A stretch of 64,000 bases of DNA from Phycomyces blakesleeanus NRRL 1555(-) (lineage: Eukaryota > Mucoromycota > Mucoromycetes > Mucorales > Phycomycetaceae), in the NCBI RefSeq assembly GCF_001638985.1, contig NW_017265157.1, forward strand, positions 806,001 through 870,000. Reading direction: 5' to 3'. Position numbers and translations under genes: made by a program. Below the pieces are notes generated by a model. That model made no database searches. It saw only the letters and a program-made list of their open reading frames with translations, and was not told where the DNA came from. Below, piece after piece: positions 1-10,412 of the stretch; position 1 is the first letter of the stretch; each line of letters opens with the position of its first letter.

Positions 1-687
1 GCAAACCAGTGAGCATATTCCATGATATAACTTTAAAGCATATTGTTGTGAATGAGTATTGATTACTGCTGAATATGAGAGTAAGACTGAAGGATAAAAT
101 AATATCCTCAGTTATTCCAGTCAAACGGATCTGCCTTTATGATATTATCTAATACACAGATCATCATACATGTAATTGATTATTTATTATTATCATCATG
201 ACATGAGATATACAAATACATATACATTATATATATGGCACTATTATATTTCATCTACATATTTTTTTTATTAGACAAATACTTAATTGAGAGACTACAA
301 CTACAACTATTTAATATTATGAAACATTACCCAAGTGTCTGGGTCAGAATAGTAAAATATTACCAATAGCATAAATGCTCTTCTTTATCAAAACTCTTGG
401 ACTGATCTGACTGGAGAAGTATCATATCAATTGGTCTTTCCAGATCTTTCCAGAAGAACAATACTTTCGGAAGATGACTCATTGTGATAAAGATTACTTA
501 AGCACATACTGAATTACAAATTAGAAAAACATATAAATATCAGTAGATAGTTCCGTGTAGAAAGACAATCGAATTTTATCATTCTTTACTTTTCTTTTGG
601 AGATAAATAACCTACACAAGTTCTCACGAATTATTTTGTCTATATTATATTTTGCTTTATTTTCTCCCCACAACACATATCTTCAAG

Positions 688-976
688 ATGATAAGTGAAG
701 ATCTTGATATTGAAATAACAAGTAACGAAAAGGCCACACTCAATATGTGTACAAAGCTTATATGTGATGATATGGCTGCCCATCCTTCGTTGATCACTCT
801 TGGTCCTAATCCTAGTTGGGGGTCTATACCAGTAGCACTTAAGAAAGAAATGTGTGCCAGGCACGCAAATATAATGAAGGATTCTGGTATAGACTTCACT
901 AGATGTCTCAGAAACTGGGCATCAACTGCAAGAGTTGCACATCTCTGAAGGGACCGCCATAAAAGATTACAGTCTT
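688..976 (+). pseudogene. CACTA accessory protein, main exon, element E (broken)
   Basis: The reading frame beginning MISEDLDIEITSNEKATL aligns along its length with the accessory proteins of elements A and B (MITDNLGIEL...) and F (MISEDLDIK...). Shared features include an IDFTRC-RNWAS block near the C-terminal end. The frame meets a TGA at 946-948 where A and B have TGG (Trp), a single G-to-A change. Beyond it the frame continues to a GTAAGT splice donor at 977, the same exon end as in A. The upstream coiled-coil exon seen in B was not found here. The protein is expected to act with the tnp2 transposase, perhaps on the neighbouring repeat array, but no domain of known function is recognised. 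Confidence 0.7.
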
Positions 977-1070
977 GTAAGTAATCCAGTGTAGTGAAAT
1001 TGAATAGAATATTATATTATGAAAACCTAGAATATTAAATAGTTTATAGACAATAAAATGTATCTATAAA

Positions 1071-1445
1071 TTTTTTTATGCTTTAACAGCCAATAAAATA
1101 AATAATATTATTTATTTTTCTGTCATAATAACCAATAAAATGAACAATATGATTTTTTTTCTGTCATAACAACCAATAAAAATAATTAATAAAAATGATC
1201 TTTTATTGTAATAACCAATAAAAATTTGTATTTATTAAAATGATCAAACATTTACATATATATTATCCAAAAAAAACTGTTTTCATAAAAGTAACAATAA
1301 AAAAAAATTACTAGTATCTAATAGAATTCCTTTCTAAGCTAAAATATTAAAGTAATAAATGACATTTAAAAGAGTACCCAATAAAAGTAATCAATTATAT
1401 AATATACTTTATACAATAAAGAATGAAACACTGTCCAATAGAAGA
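1071..1445. repeat. Subterminal CCAAT-type repeat array of element E
   Basis: AACCAATAAAA-like motifs recur about every 40 bases (near 1088, 1130, 1171, 1213, 1376 and 1434), separated by AT-rich stretches such as TTTTTCTGTCATAA. Equivalent arrays sit beside the accessory gene in A (8200-8520) and, inverted, in F (40020-40460). Plant En/Spm CACTA elements have subterminal repeats bound by TnpA. The same role here is an inference from position. Confidence 0.65.
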
Positions 1446-1595
1446 GCCAACAAAGGAGAATCAGAAAGTAGAGATCTGTAATATGTATTTAAACTCCAGG
1501 GGGGCAAAGTGGATATTTGGCAAAAAACTGCCACAAAGCCGCCTTGTCAAACCACCATAAAGCAGCCATAAAACCCCACTTTTTTTCCTGTAGTG

Positions 1596-1804
1596 TATAT
1601 ATTATTAGTTGTAATTTTAGTAGTTGCCTTGTCAAAAATATTAGTTAGATAATGAGCAGTCCTTCTATGAATCCACTTTGAAAACTTCAAAAAACCTTTT
1701 TTTAGCTAATTATTGTACAACTCTACAAATCTGAGTCTACAAACGTCTCTATTATCAATATTAATTTAAGTACAAAATATATACTTCAGTAATTAATCTA
1801 TATA
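1596..1804. other. Short unique spacer between elements E and B
   Basis: A 209-base AT-rich stretch between the end of E and the first base of B. It contains no reading frame or repeat that I recognise and may be the older host or target DNA. Confidence 0.4.
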
Positions 1805-1983
1805 CACTATAGAAAAAAAAGTAGTCTTTTTGGTGGTCTTTTAGGTAGTATTTTAGATGGTCTTTTGGGTAGCAGTTTTGGTAAAACCAGCAAAAAGACC
1901 ACCCCTATTTTTGGAAATATAGTTAGATCTCTGTTGACTGATAGATGTTAGGTTTTATTCATATCCCGATATTTAAATTTATG

Positions 1984-4461
1984 AAAGTCTATATTTTCTG
2001 GTAGATGATAAAATATTAACCGAAATGGTAACTGCCAATCCTTTTCTTTGTTTTTGAATTGTTTATTTGAAACAGATATTCTATATCCATTAAATTATGT
2101 GTTTTATTAAAATACACACTCTCACCAAATATGTCAATCAACAACACTCAATCTAACAAAACCATTTACACTTTGGCAACAATCTTCCAAGCCTTAGAAT
2201 GCTCTTTTGTTCCAGGAGTGATGACACTTAGATTAGAAAATATTATTAGAGTAAAAACATCTGAGTAGAAAGAATGTTTAACAGAGATTGGGGAAGCTTG
2301 TGCAGTCAAGTGGGTCATTTGTAACACCAATAAGCAACTCACCAACATTACTGCTGAAGAAGCCAAAGCAACTGGTATTAAGTTGTGTTTTTCTCATGAG
2401 TATTCCTGTTATCGTTAGGGAACCTATGAATCTAAGGCAGCTTTGCGTGTGGTTCAAAAGCGAACAAAGAAAAACAAGTGTTCTGCTCTTCTTTGTGTGA
2501 AAGGATTCTTTAAGACATTCAAGTTTTATGAATTTGTTGTTACAAAAGATCATGCAGAGCATACTCCTGGTGATATGCCTAGTGACATTTGCACCCTTCC
2601 TCTTGCAAAGAAATATCTTCACGAGTTGGCTCAGCAATTAGAACAGTCGTCAAAATCTGCTAGTCAAATTAGAATTGATATGTTGAGAGCTGTAGATTGA
2701 TATGGTAGAAAGTCTGAAAGAAAAGTTAACTATTATGATATCTGGAATTTGATGAACAAAGTAAGCTTTAAAAATAATATATCTTATAGCATTTACTTTA
2801 ATATATTTCTGTAATAGATCAATGAAAAGCTGTATCATTTTGACAAAGACCAAATGACTTCTTTCTTAATCTGGATAAACAACAAACTTCCTGCCTTAAA
2901 CTTCAACATCTTTAAGGCAAACACTTCATATTCTCCAGATCCATCAGCCTTTGCATATGGTTTTATGTCACCCGTTCAGCAAGAAAAAATGAAAACTGCA
3001 ACTTCTTTCTGTTTGGATGCTACTCATGCAATCTCTAGCAACATGAATGAGATTCTTTATACCCTTTTGGTGCGGGATGAAGATATTGGTAGAGGATGGC
3101 CTGTTGCCTTTATGGTAACCAATGATCAAGGTGTAAGCCCCATTGTGCAGTGGCTGCAGTTCTTGAAGAGATCTTCTTTGCTTGTTGACCCAAAGCAATT
3201 TACTATTGATTGTTGTGCAGCAGAAGTTCATGCCATTCAGACAACTTTCCCTGCAACATCCATTCAATTTTCCATCTTTCATGTAACCCAAGCATGGAAC
3301 CAAAAGTTATCTGACAGTGTGAAGATTCTTGGATCCTTATTATCACAGGCACAAATTTTACATGGTGTGATGATGAAGTCTCTGCAAGAGATCATTTATG
3401 AAGAAGACATAGACGAGTTTCATCATAAAATTGTATAGTTTAAAGAAGACTTTGACGACCAAGAAAGCTTCTTGGATTACTTTGAGAGAAACTGGTGCAC
3501 AGAAGCAAAGTTTAAGATCTGGAGTAGAGCATACCATGAACAACAATTCTCCCATATGCTCACAAATAACTATATCGAGTCCTGACACAATCAATTAAAA
3601 ACAGTTTTCATGAAAAGATATAGAAACAAGAGACTTGATAAGCTTGTTTTTGTTTTAGTACATGATGTTGAGTATTATCTCACCCAAGAATACAAACGCG
3701 TCATGTCAAACAATGGTCCAATGAGTTCTTTTACTAGACAACAAAGAATACGTGAGATGGAAGCTGAAGAAGTCAACGATGATGACAGGGAAATGATGAT
3801 TGTTGCTCCTGGTACTGCAGAAGATGTAAATTGGCAAGTTTCGTCGTTTGTAAATGAAAATACAGCATATGTCGTTCAAATTGCAGAGCCAAACTTGATT
3901 ATTTCGTGCACCTGCTTTGATTATCAGCAAAGATATAAACCTTGTAAGCATATGTATTTTCTTTAAATTGCATACAAACCAATCTCTCTACTTCTCTCCA
4001 CCTTCTGTCACAAGTACAAATGTAATACAGCCAGTCTCTACCTCTGAAACAGCCACAATCACACCAACTATCAGTTGTACATCTGCTTTTATACAGCAAT
4101 GTATTGATATCAATCAAACACTTTGGTATGCAAACCAAGATCTACTGACTATGCAACAGTATATGACTGAAGATGATGGTCAGACTTTGTTTGATGCATA
4201 TCAACGCTCTCTACAAGTCTTTCAGTCTATGAAAAACAAATATGAAGTTCATCTTCGCAGATCTCATACACAAGAATCAAATTATAACTATCTAGCTTTT
4301 TTCTCAAAGAAATGTTTTGTAAATTGAAACAACTTTCAAAACGACTTAGTAAATTATCGCATTTTTTATTTTCTGGTAGTTGTATTTTTTGTCTTATTTT
4401 CTGGTAGATAAGCCTCAATTTCGGCTAATACTTTACCATCTACCAGAAAATATAGACGTTC
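1984..4461 (+). mobile_element. MULE-1, Mutator-like element with 9-bp TSD
   Basis: The target duplication AAATTTATG occurs at 1975-1983 and 4462-4470. Element A carries the empty site (inverted, near 8510) with only one copy. The inverted ends share TCTATATTTTCTGGTAGATG and then run on imperfectly to about 45 bp. A 9-bp duplication is typical of Mutator-like elements, and the transposase relic inside agrees. The element interrupts the subterminal DNA of CACTA element B. Confidence 0.88.
2288..4330 (+). pseudogene. MULE transposase (relic), with SWIM zinc finger
   Basis: The frames 2443-2700, 2854-3438 and 3610-3966 join into one MULE-type transposase. An N-terminal region comes first, then an intron at about 2760-2820. 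The DDE core follows, with FCLDATHA (first Asp, about 3010) and FTIDCCAAEVHAI (second Asp, about 3205). A TNNYIES-HNQLKT block comes next, and a SWIM zinc finger, CTCFDYQQRYKPCKHM, at about 3907-3957. In-frame stops interrupt it at 2698 (TGA), 3436 (TAG) and about 3582 (TGA where Trp is expected in the YIES-HNQ block). A downstream Thr/Ser-rich tail (3968-4327) is in another frame. It is non-functional as it stands. The SWIM finger and MULE core support the family call. Confidence 0.8.
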
Positions 4462-4861
4462 AAATTTATGTATTATTCTTCTTGTTCTATTGGTGGAAAG
4501 AAAATAAAAAAGAGCTTTCTTACACTATGGGAAAAAGGTGGTCTTTTTTGAATTTGTGACTTCATTTTTGGCCTATAATAATCAAAAAATCACCAAAAAT
4601 CCAAGTTGAAACAAGAAAATCTTTGTTCTTTGAAATGGTTGATAAAAAGCAAATGAATCGCTTAAAATTAAATCTCAGGAGGGACAAATGTCCATTCTAA
4701 TTAAACATCTTACATTTTTGGTAAATATATATTGGAATTGAGAAATATTGGATGTCAGAAATAAAAAAAAAAGAAAATATCTAAACTTTCTGCTGCTTGG
4801 ATAAAATTTGTTAAGACAATTTGAAAAAAAAAGAAAAATTTATTACAAAAAAAAAAACAAA

Positions 4862-7473
4862 TTATATATCACTTAAGGCACCAAGTGTCAATTTTGGGCC
4901 ACGTTTAAGGCTAGGCCAAATGATGTAGTGGCTACCATTGACATTTGATGGCACCAAGCCAACCAACTCTACAATGTCACTGGCATGAATCACTATAGTC
5001 TTCGGCTTTACTACAGATGTAATAGGCAATCCATTTTTCAAATGCACACTATATATGGTTATGAGAGCTAGTGGCCATCTCTTCGAGTTGTATACATGTT
5101 GGAAGAATATAACCACCTTTCCGAAGAAATGCTTATATCCTGGACGGTAAGAGCGGGATCTTCTGGAGTTCATGTCCACTTGTAGCTGCACATGAACATG
5201 ACATGCCTCTCTTGTAGAACTTTGGTTGAATGCAGCATCAATAACACAACCATTAAGATAGGCCTTGCGGCTTGTCTTTATGGAAGGCTCAAGCATACTA
5301 AATTCTTCCGCCTTCAAATCATAAAACGTTTTAAGAAGCAATGAAAGATGAGATCTATCTTCAAAGCTATCGAAAATTGTTAAATTCTTCAAAGGCCCCC
5401 AGAACTCAATCTCACACTCAGCATTGGCAGGATCACCTCCTTCTGTAACAGGCCACCCATTGGTATATGCACTGTAAACTAGAAGGTTAGCTGGTGGAGT
5501 TTTTGTGTTTGCAACGGTTGTCAGTTCTGCTACACGCCGGGATTGCGCCAGTCTGATCATGATGTTTCCAGCATTGACACTGACTTAGGAGTTACTCTTG
5601 ATGGACCTGGAGTACTCACCAACGGCTCTTTCCAGGGATCGTATGCTATATGCTCTTGGCGGGCCGTATAGATCAATCATCTGAGGATAATGCTGAATAA
5701 TGTGCTGGTTAATTGTGAACACGCCAATGTCAATATCTGCTGTAGAAAGAAGACTCTCTAGGAATAAGTTCCATTCTACAAGATTACTAAGAAAAAAGGT
5801 AAAAGTAAATTACTATGAAAAATGAAATAAAATATGGCATTAAACATACCTTCTTATCGAGGTTTGATCCTCTGCTGATAACTCCCAGCTCATGAGTAAA
5901 TTGCATGTTTGAACCAGGCCAAGTAATGCATTTCGGGCAACCAAGTCCTGGACACGCTCTGCAACCAACGTGGGGACAACAAAGAGTAAAAAGTCTGCCC
6001 AATCCACAGCTCTAAAGAAACCGGCATTCTTTGTCACGTCTCTCCAGGCACCATGCAACAATGTAGGGATTGTGGATTTTGCGGCTACCATTGCAGCACC
6101 AATCTCCCTTTGAGTGGCAAGAGAAAGACATAGAGGATGCTTGATTCCATACTTTCCGCGTACAAGTCCCCATACCTGTTTACCGATTCTGTGGCACAGA
6201 CCATGCATCTCGTCTAACGCGAAAAAAAACGGGCCAGAGAATGTTTCCATTGAGGCTAATGGTGACTGACCATTGAGCCCCTTTCTGTCTTCACTGCTTG
6301 CCAGATTGTAGTTCCTGAAACTCTCCAGTGAGCGCGTCTGGGTTCCAGGCAACATGCGGAAGTACTGGCCATGTTTAGGAGTTTGGCCCACTACGTGACA
6401 AATACGACAGCCATTCTTACTCGTGTGGCCAACATGGCATGCCAGCTTTGCCAGAGCTGGAATATCGCCAGTGGCCATGAGGACATGTACCTTTGCCCTG
6501 ATCATTGTCGTCGGTGTCTTTACTTCCATGCCTTCTGTCTGGAGCAAACAGAGATCTCTCAGCGTTGGCTCAAGAAAAGACCAGATGTCACTGGGACCAG
6601 TGCAACCAGGAAGCATTGCTATTTGGATCATCCTGTTTTTCTCATAACGGATCGTCGGATTCAAGTTTAAGACAGTTGCATGAACAATGGTTACTGATCC
6701 AGGTACATTGTGTGGGTTGAACCCGTCCATGGACAATGAAATCGCAATATTGTTTTCACCAGAAAACAGATGCTTCATAGATTGGTATACATGACCATCG
6801 AAAACATCTGCTTTCTGCCCGTCTTGGCTGGATTGGTGGTTATGACGATAGAGCATTTCAGCCCTGGTCTTGTCATCAGCCAAGCACAAAGCAAGCTGTC
6901 TGGCCAAAGGAAGCTGTACGATCGATCTCACAGGAACCCTGGTGTCACTTTCACTAGTTTGGCCATTTTTGTATCTTGCTTCACCGCATTTTACGCATGC
7001 GATATCATTCTCGTTGTTGAACTGCATACAACCTCTGATGCAAATGTCATATCCGTCTGCTTTGATACCCAAGAAGCGCTCAAGAAGCTTGTTTCCAAGG
7101 TGTGGGCTGCATGCTTGGTATGTAATATTGATAGAACAATTAAAAATCTGGTTGAAGTGTTCTACAATCTTTTTGTGGGCTTGACAAGAAATTCCGAACT
7201 CTTGGATCAACTGCATGAACGCGAGATTCTTTTTCTCATCGTTGCTGAGAACAGGAAGAGGCTGGCTAAAATCAAAGACTAGCAAGGGTATAGTGTCTTC
7301 AATTTCGTCAATGTCATTCTCACATTCTTCTCCAACATCGTACTATAGTAAGATAAACAATAATAAGTATGATTATCATGATATATGTATTTATGTATCT
7401 CACCATGGGCTTATCATCTTCAGTACTGTCAATGATATCTATATCCTCATTACTGCTTGTGTTGATGTTTTCT
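4862..7473 (-). pseudogene. tnp2-type CACTA transposase, element A (one nonsense codon)
   Basis: The exons visible on minus are 7473-7404, 7342-5850 and 5786-4862, with exon 1 in the N gap. By comparison with B the full protein would be about 896 residues. Features in order: a zinc-ribbon-like CVKCGEARYKNGQ stretch; SMDGFNPHNVPGS, a likely first catalytic Asp block of tnp2; ATGDIPALAKLACHVGHTSK followed by the CRICH cysteine pair; FALDEMHGLCHRIGKQVWG; and a C-terminal domain ending RGPKLTLGALSDI. Exon 3 is fully open. The last exon has one in-frame TAA at 5585-5587 where B has CAA, so the copy is probably dead unless that base is wrong. It is divergent from the accessory gene. It would cut and paste the element via its CACTA ends. 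Confidence 0.85.
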
Positions 7474-7538
7474 CTGTTTGTTTATCAAAGTATACAGCTA
7501 ATTAATATACTGTCTATTATTTTGTGTTTTTGCTTTTG

Positions 7539-7638
7539 NNNNNNNNNNNNNNNNNNNNNNNNNNNNNNNNNNNNNNNNNNNNNNNNNNNNNNNNNNNNNN
7601 NNNNNNNNNNNNNNNNNNNNNNNNNNNNNNNNNNNNNN
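7539..7638. other. Assembly gap (100 N), true size about 690 bp
   Basis: Bases left of the gap match B down to 10626 and bases right of it match B from 9935. The missing piece corresponds to B 9936-10625, about 690 bases. It should contain exon 1 of both A genes and their shared promoter. Confidence 0.8.
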
Positions 7639-8189
7639 AAGATTGGGAATTTACAGATAGAACTATTGTAACCTCTACCAGTGTAAGCAAATACTATAAC
7701 AACTAAAGTCCTTTCAATTAATGTCAAACATAATAGACTGTTACTGGCATCATTCCAAGACCCGTATCAAAAATCAACGATATAACTTTAAAGCATATAT
7801 ACAAGATGATAACAGACAATCTTGGAATAGAATTGACCAAGAAAACCAAGAGAATTGTTAACACATGTACCAAGGTCATATGTGATCAACTGGCAGCTCT
7901 TCCATCTGTTCAGGATCTTGGAACAAACCCTGGCTGGTCATTGCTTCCTCAAGAGGATAAAAACAGGCTGTGTATCAATCATTCCATCATACTCAGAGAC
8001 AATGGAATCGATTTTACCAGATGCCACAGAAACTGGGCATCAATTGCAAGGGTTAGCCAGCTCTGGAGAGGGCGTAAGAAGCGAGAATACTCTGGTAAGT
8101 TCATATCTGGTAGGTACAATAAATTGTGTAATTAATGTGAGAATATGTAATAATCTGAAGGAATTTTAGCCAGTACGATTCATGAATAA
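7639..8189 (+). CDS. CACTA accessory protein, element A (exon 1 in gap)
   Basis: Visible parts are the end of exon 1 (to 7682, donor GTAAGC), exon 2 (7737-8094, donor GTAAGT) and a short exon 3 (8170-8189) ending in TAA. Phases match the identical gene in B, where the product is 194 residues. The frame is open through every junction. The C-terminal half carries IDFTRCHRNWASIARVSQLW followed by a basic RGRKKRE stretch, suitable for nucleic-acid contact. Visible sequence is identical to B's copy. It lies between the transposase promoter and the repeat array at the right end of the element, so a TnpA-like role at the ends is plausible but unproven. Confidence 0.7.
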
Positions 8190-8683
8190 AATATTATTTC
8201 TATTATAACAACCAATAAAAACATTTTTAAATAATGATCTTCTATGAAATAAATTTTTTTTGCCCAATTAAAACTGTGAATGAATCAGAATATATATATG
8301 AGAACCAATTGAGAGAATGCTTTTGTTTAAATGACCAATACTATCAATGTGCATACTGCAATAAAGTTTATATTATCCAATTAAAAGTAGCAGTATAACG
8401 AAATTATTTTATGAGTGACAATACAAAGATTCTTTTTTTCCATCTATACCAATAAGAAAGCTCTTTTTTATTTTCTTTCTACCAATAGAACGAGAAGAAT
8501 AATACATAAATTTAAATATCGGGATATGAATAAAACCTAACATCCATCAGTCAACGGAGATCTAATTATATTTCCAAAAATAGGGATGGTCTTTTTGCTG
8601 GTTTTACCAAAACTGCCACCCAAAAGACCACCTAAAATACCACCTAAAAGACCACCAAAAAGACCACTTTTTTTCCCGTAGTG
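8190..8683. repeat. Subterminal repeats and right terminus of element A
   Basis: CCAAT-containing motifs recur at about 30-45-base spacing from 8205 to 8500 (for example near 8209, 8264, 8306, 8334, 8379, 8450 and 8495). From 8594 to the end, on the minus strand, five 12-base units of the form GGTGGTCTTTTA lead into the CACTACGGG terminus. No gene is present. Confidence 0.7.
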
Positions 8684-8768
8684 TTATTGGTATAGAAGGA
8701 AAAAAAGAATCTTTGTATTGTCACTCATAAAATACTTTCGTTATACTGCTACTTTTAATTGGATAATA

Positions 8769-9198
8769 GAGAGGATGTCTTCGAGCCTGAATTGCAAACG
8801 TTTGCAAATTTTTATTTTACGCGGCAAATTAAATTCCAATACTTGTTTTGCAAATTTCATGGTGGAGACCATTTAGTGAGCATTTGAAGCCAAAAGTTAG
8901 GTAATCCCTGATTTTTTACTTCAAATGCTCACTAAATTTCTAGTAAAAATTGGGCTTATTTTTCCCATTTCAAAACAAAATGTATGATAGCTAGTAGCCT
9001 CTTCTTCATACTTACTTAATAAAATAGGCCTTAAAAAGTCAAGTTTATTAAGGTCTATTTCCTCTAAATTTCTTAGTATCAATGTTTTCAACTTATAATA
9101 TACATAACTGTGTCTGAACTTTATTCTTATTTTTGATTGGGTTTTACAAATAATTATTTTTTAGTTATCTTGAAATTATCATAACTTGACACTCTCTC
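8769..9198. mobile_element. 430-bp MITE in element B (TSD TAATA)
   Basis: The left arm of the palindrome has the empty site GGATAATATAAAC (inverted at about 8370). In the right arm this is split, with TAATA repeated at 8764-8768 and 9199-9203. The ends GAGAGGATGTC and GACACTCTCTC form an imperfect 11-bp inverted repeat. There is no reading frame. An internal hairpin has arms TTTAGTGAGCATTTGAAG (8873-8890) and CTTCAAATGCTCACTAAA (about 8920-8937). The superfamily is not clear. Confidence 0.75.
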
Positions 9199-9384
9199 TA
9201 ATATAAACTTTATTGCAGTATGCACATTGATAGTATTGGTCATTTAAACAAAAGCATTCTCTCAATTGGTTCTCATATATATATTCTGATTCATTCACAG
9301 TTTTAATTGGGCAAAAAAAATTTATTTCATAGAAGATCATTATTTAAAAATGTTTTTATTGGTTGTTATAATAGAAATAATATT

Positions 9385-10098
9385 TTATTCATGAATCGTA
9401 CTGGCTAAAATTCCTTCAGATTATTACATATTCTCACATTAATTACACAATTTATTGTACCTACCAGATATGAACTTACCAGAGTATTCTCGCTTCTTAC
9501 GCCCTCTCCAGAGCTGGCTAACCCTTGCAATTGATGCCCAGTTTCTGTGGCATCTGGTAAAATCGATTCCATTGTCTCTGAGTATGATGGAATGATTGAT
9601 ACACAGCCTGTTTTTATCCTCTTGAGGAAGCAATGACCAGCCAGGGTTTGTTCCAAGATCCTGAACAGATGGAAGAGCTGCCAGTTGATCACATATGACC
9701 TTGGTACATGTGTTAACAATTCTCTTGGTTTTCTTGGTCAATTCTATTCCAAGATTGTCTGTTATCATCTTGTATATATGCTTTAAAGTTATATCGTTGA
9801 TTTTTGATACGGGTCTTGGAATGATGCCAGTAACAGTCTATTATGTTTGACATTAATTGAAAGGACTTTAGTTGTTATAGTATTTGCTTACACTGGTAGA
9901 GGTTACAATAGTTCTATCTGTAAATTCCCAATCTTTAAATTCATTGTAAAAACTTGTCCTTTGAAGTTGCATCACATCTTGTCTTTTTTCTAATGCTTCT
10001 TGACGGCCTAGCAATGCTTCTTGACCACTCTTTAGGGAAATAAGTGCAGCTTGTATTCCTTGAAGCAACTGAATCACTGTATTGTCTGTATTGTTCAT
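9385..10098 (-). CDS. CACTA accessory protein, element B (complete, 194 aa)
   Basis: Three exons on minus: 10098-9892 (phase 0), 9837-9480 and 9404-9385, with donors GTAAGC and GTAAGT and AG acceptors. The frame is open throughout and gives 194 residues. Residues 1-50 are rich in Gln, Leu and Glu with heptad-like spacing (QEALLGRQEALEKRQ), a probable coiled coil. The C-terminal half has the conserved IDFTRCHRNWAS block and a basic tail. The start is the first ATG after a 314-base intergenic space shared with the transposase. No known domain is recognised. Homologues sit at the same place in A, E and F, so it is a constant second gene of this CACTA family and probably a transposition accessory factor. 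Confidence 0.75.
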
Positions 10099-10412
10099 AA
10101 TTGTAAGAAAAAATCAGTTATGTGTTTGTTATAGAAAAAGAAAGAAAGAGAAAAAATTTTATCAGAAACTATTATTTGTTTCAAATCTTTAGCTTCAAAT
10201 TATTTGTACAAATCTATTGATTACTTCTGAAGAAACATTGATCTAGTAACTTCACTGATGACATACATATACTTCTTTAAGATTCCAAGCATATATTCAT
10301 AATGTATATAACATCATTGTCTTTATATAATTAAGTATAAAGCTATATATTCAGAAAGTAATTAATTCTATTCTTACTTATATAACAAAGTTTTTTTTTT
10401 ACTACCTCAAAC
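10099..10412. promoter_or_regulatory. Divergent promoter region between accessory and tnp2 genes (element B)
   Basis: The 314 AT-rich bases separate the two head-to-head start codons (10098 minus, 10413 plus). No other gene is present, so both transcripts must start here. Individual TATA boxes cannot be assigned with confidence in such AT-rich DNA. Confidence 0.55.

Larger units (their letters stand above)
1..1595. mobile_element. CACTA element E, right-hand part (left end outside window)
   Basis: The right terminus reads TTTTTTTCCTGTAGTG and ends at 1595, the inverse of CACTACAGGAAAAAAA, matching the ends of elements A, B and F. Inside it lie an accessory-protein exon (688-976), a CCAAT-type repeat array (1071-1445) and GC-rich subterminal DNA (1497-1580) in the same order as the right half of element A. 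By analogy its tnp2 transposase gene lies left of base 1 on the minus strand. Bases 1-640 hold AT-rich sequence with no gene that I can support. The element is partial because of the window edge. Confidence 0.75.
4523..8683. mobile_element. CACTA element A, nested in B in inverse orientation
   Basis: The left end is CACTATGGGAAAAAGGTGGT at 4523. The right end TTTTTTTCCCGTAGTG finishes at 8683. TTA flanks both sides (4520-4522 and 8684-8686), the 3-bp duplication usual for CACTA elements. It carries the tnp2 gene on minus and the accessory gene on plus, head to head. The target site is the subterminal DNA of a copy of its own family: the 60 bases left of A (4460-4519) equal the inverse of 8455-8515 inside A. 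The result is a long palindrome. A 100-N gap (7539-7638) hides exon 1 of both genes. Confidence 0.9.

Noticed and set aside
1071..1445. CCAAT-type repeats as a CRISPR-like array
   Set aside because: Units are degenerate, spacers are not of constant length, the setting is a eukaryotic transposon and the same array recurs in sister elements.
7806..9768. Two identical inverted reading frames as a duplicated host gene
   Set aside because: They belong to the two CACTA elements A and B, bounded by CACTA ends and target duplications.
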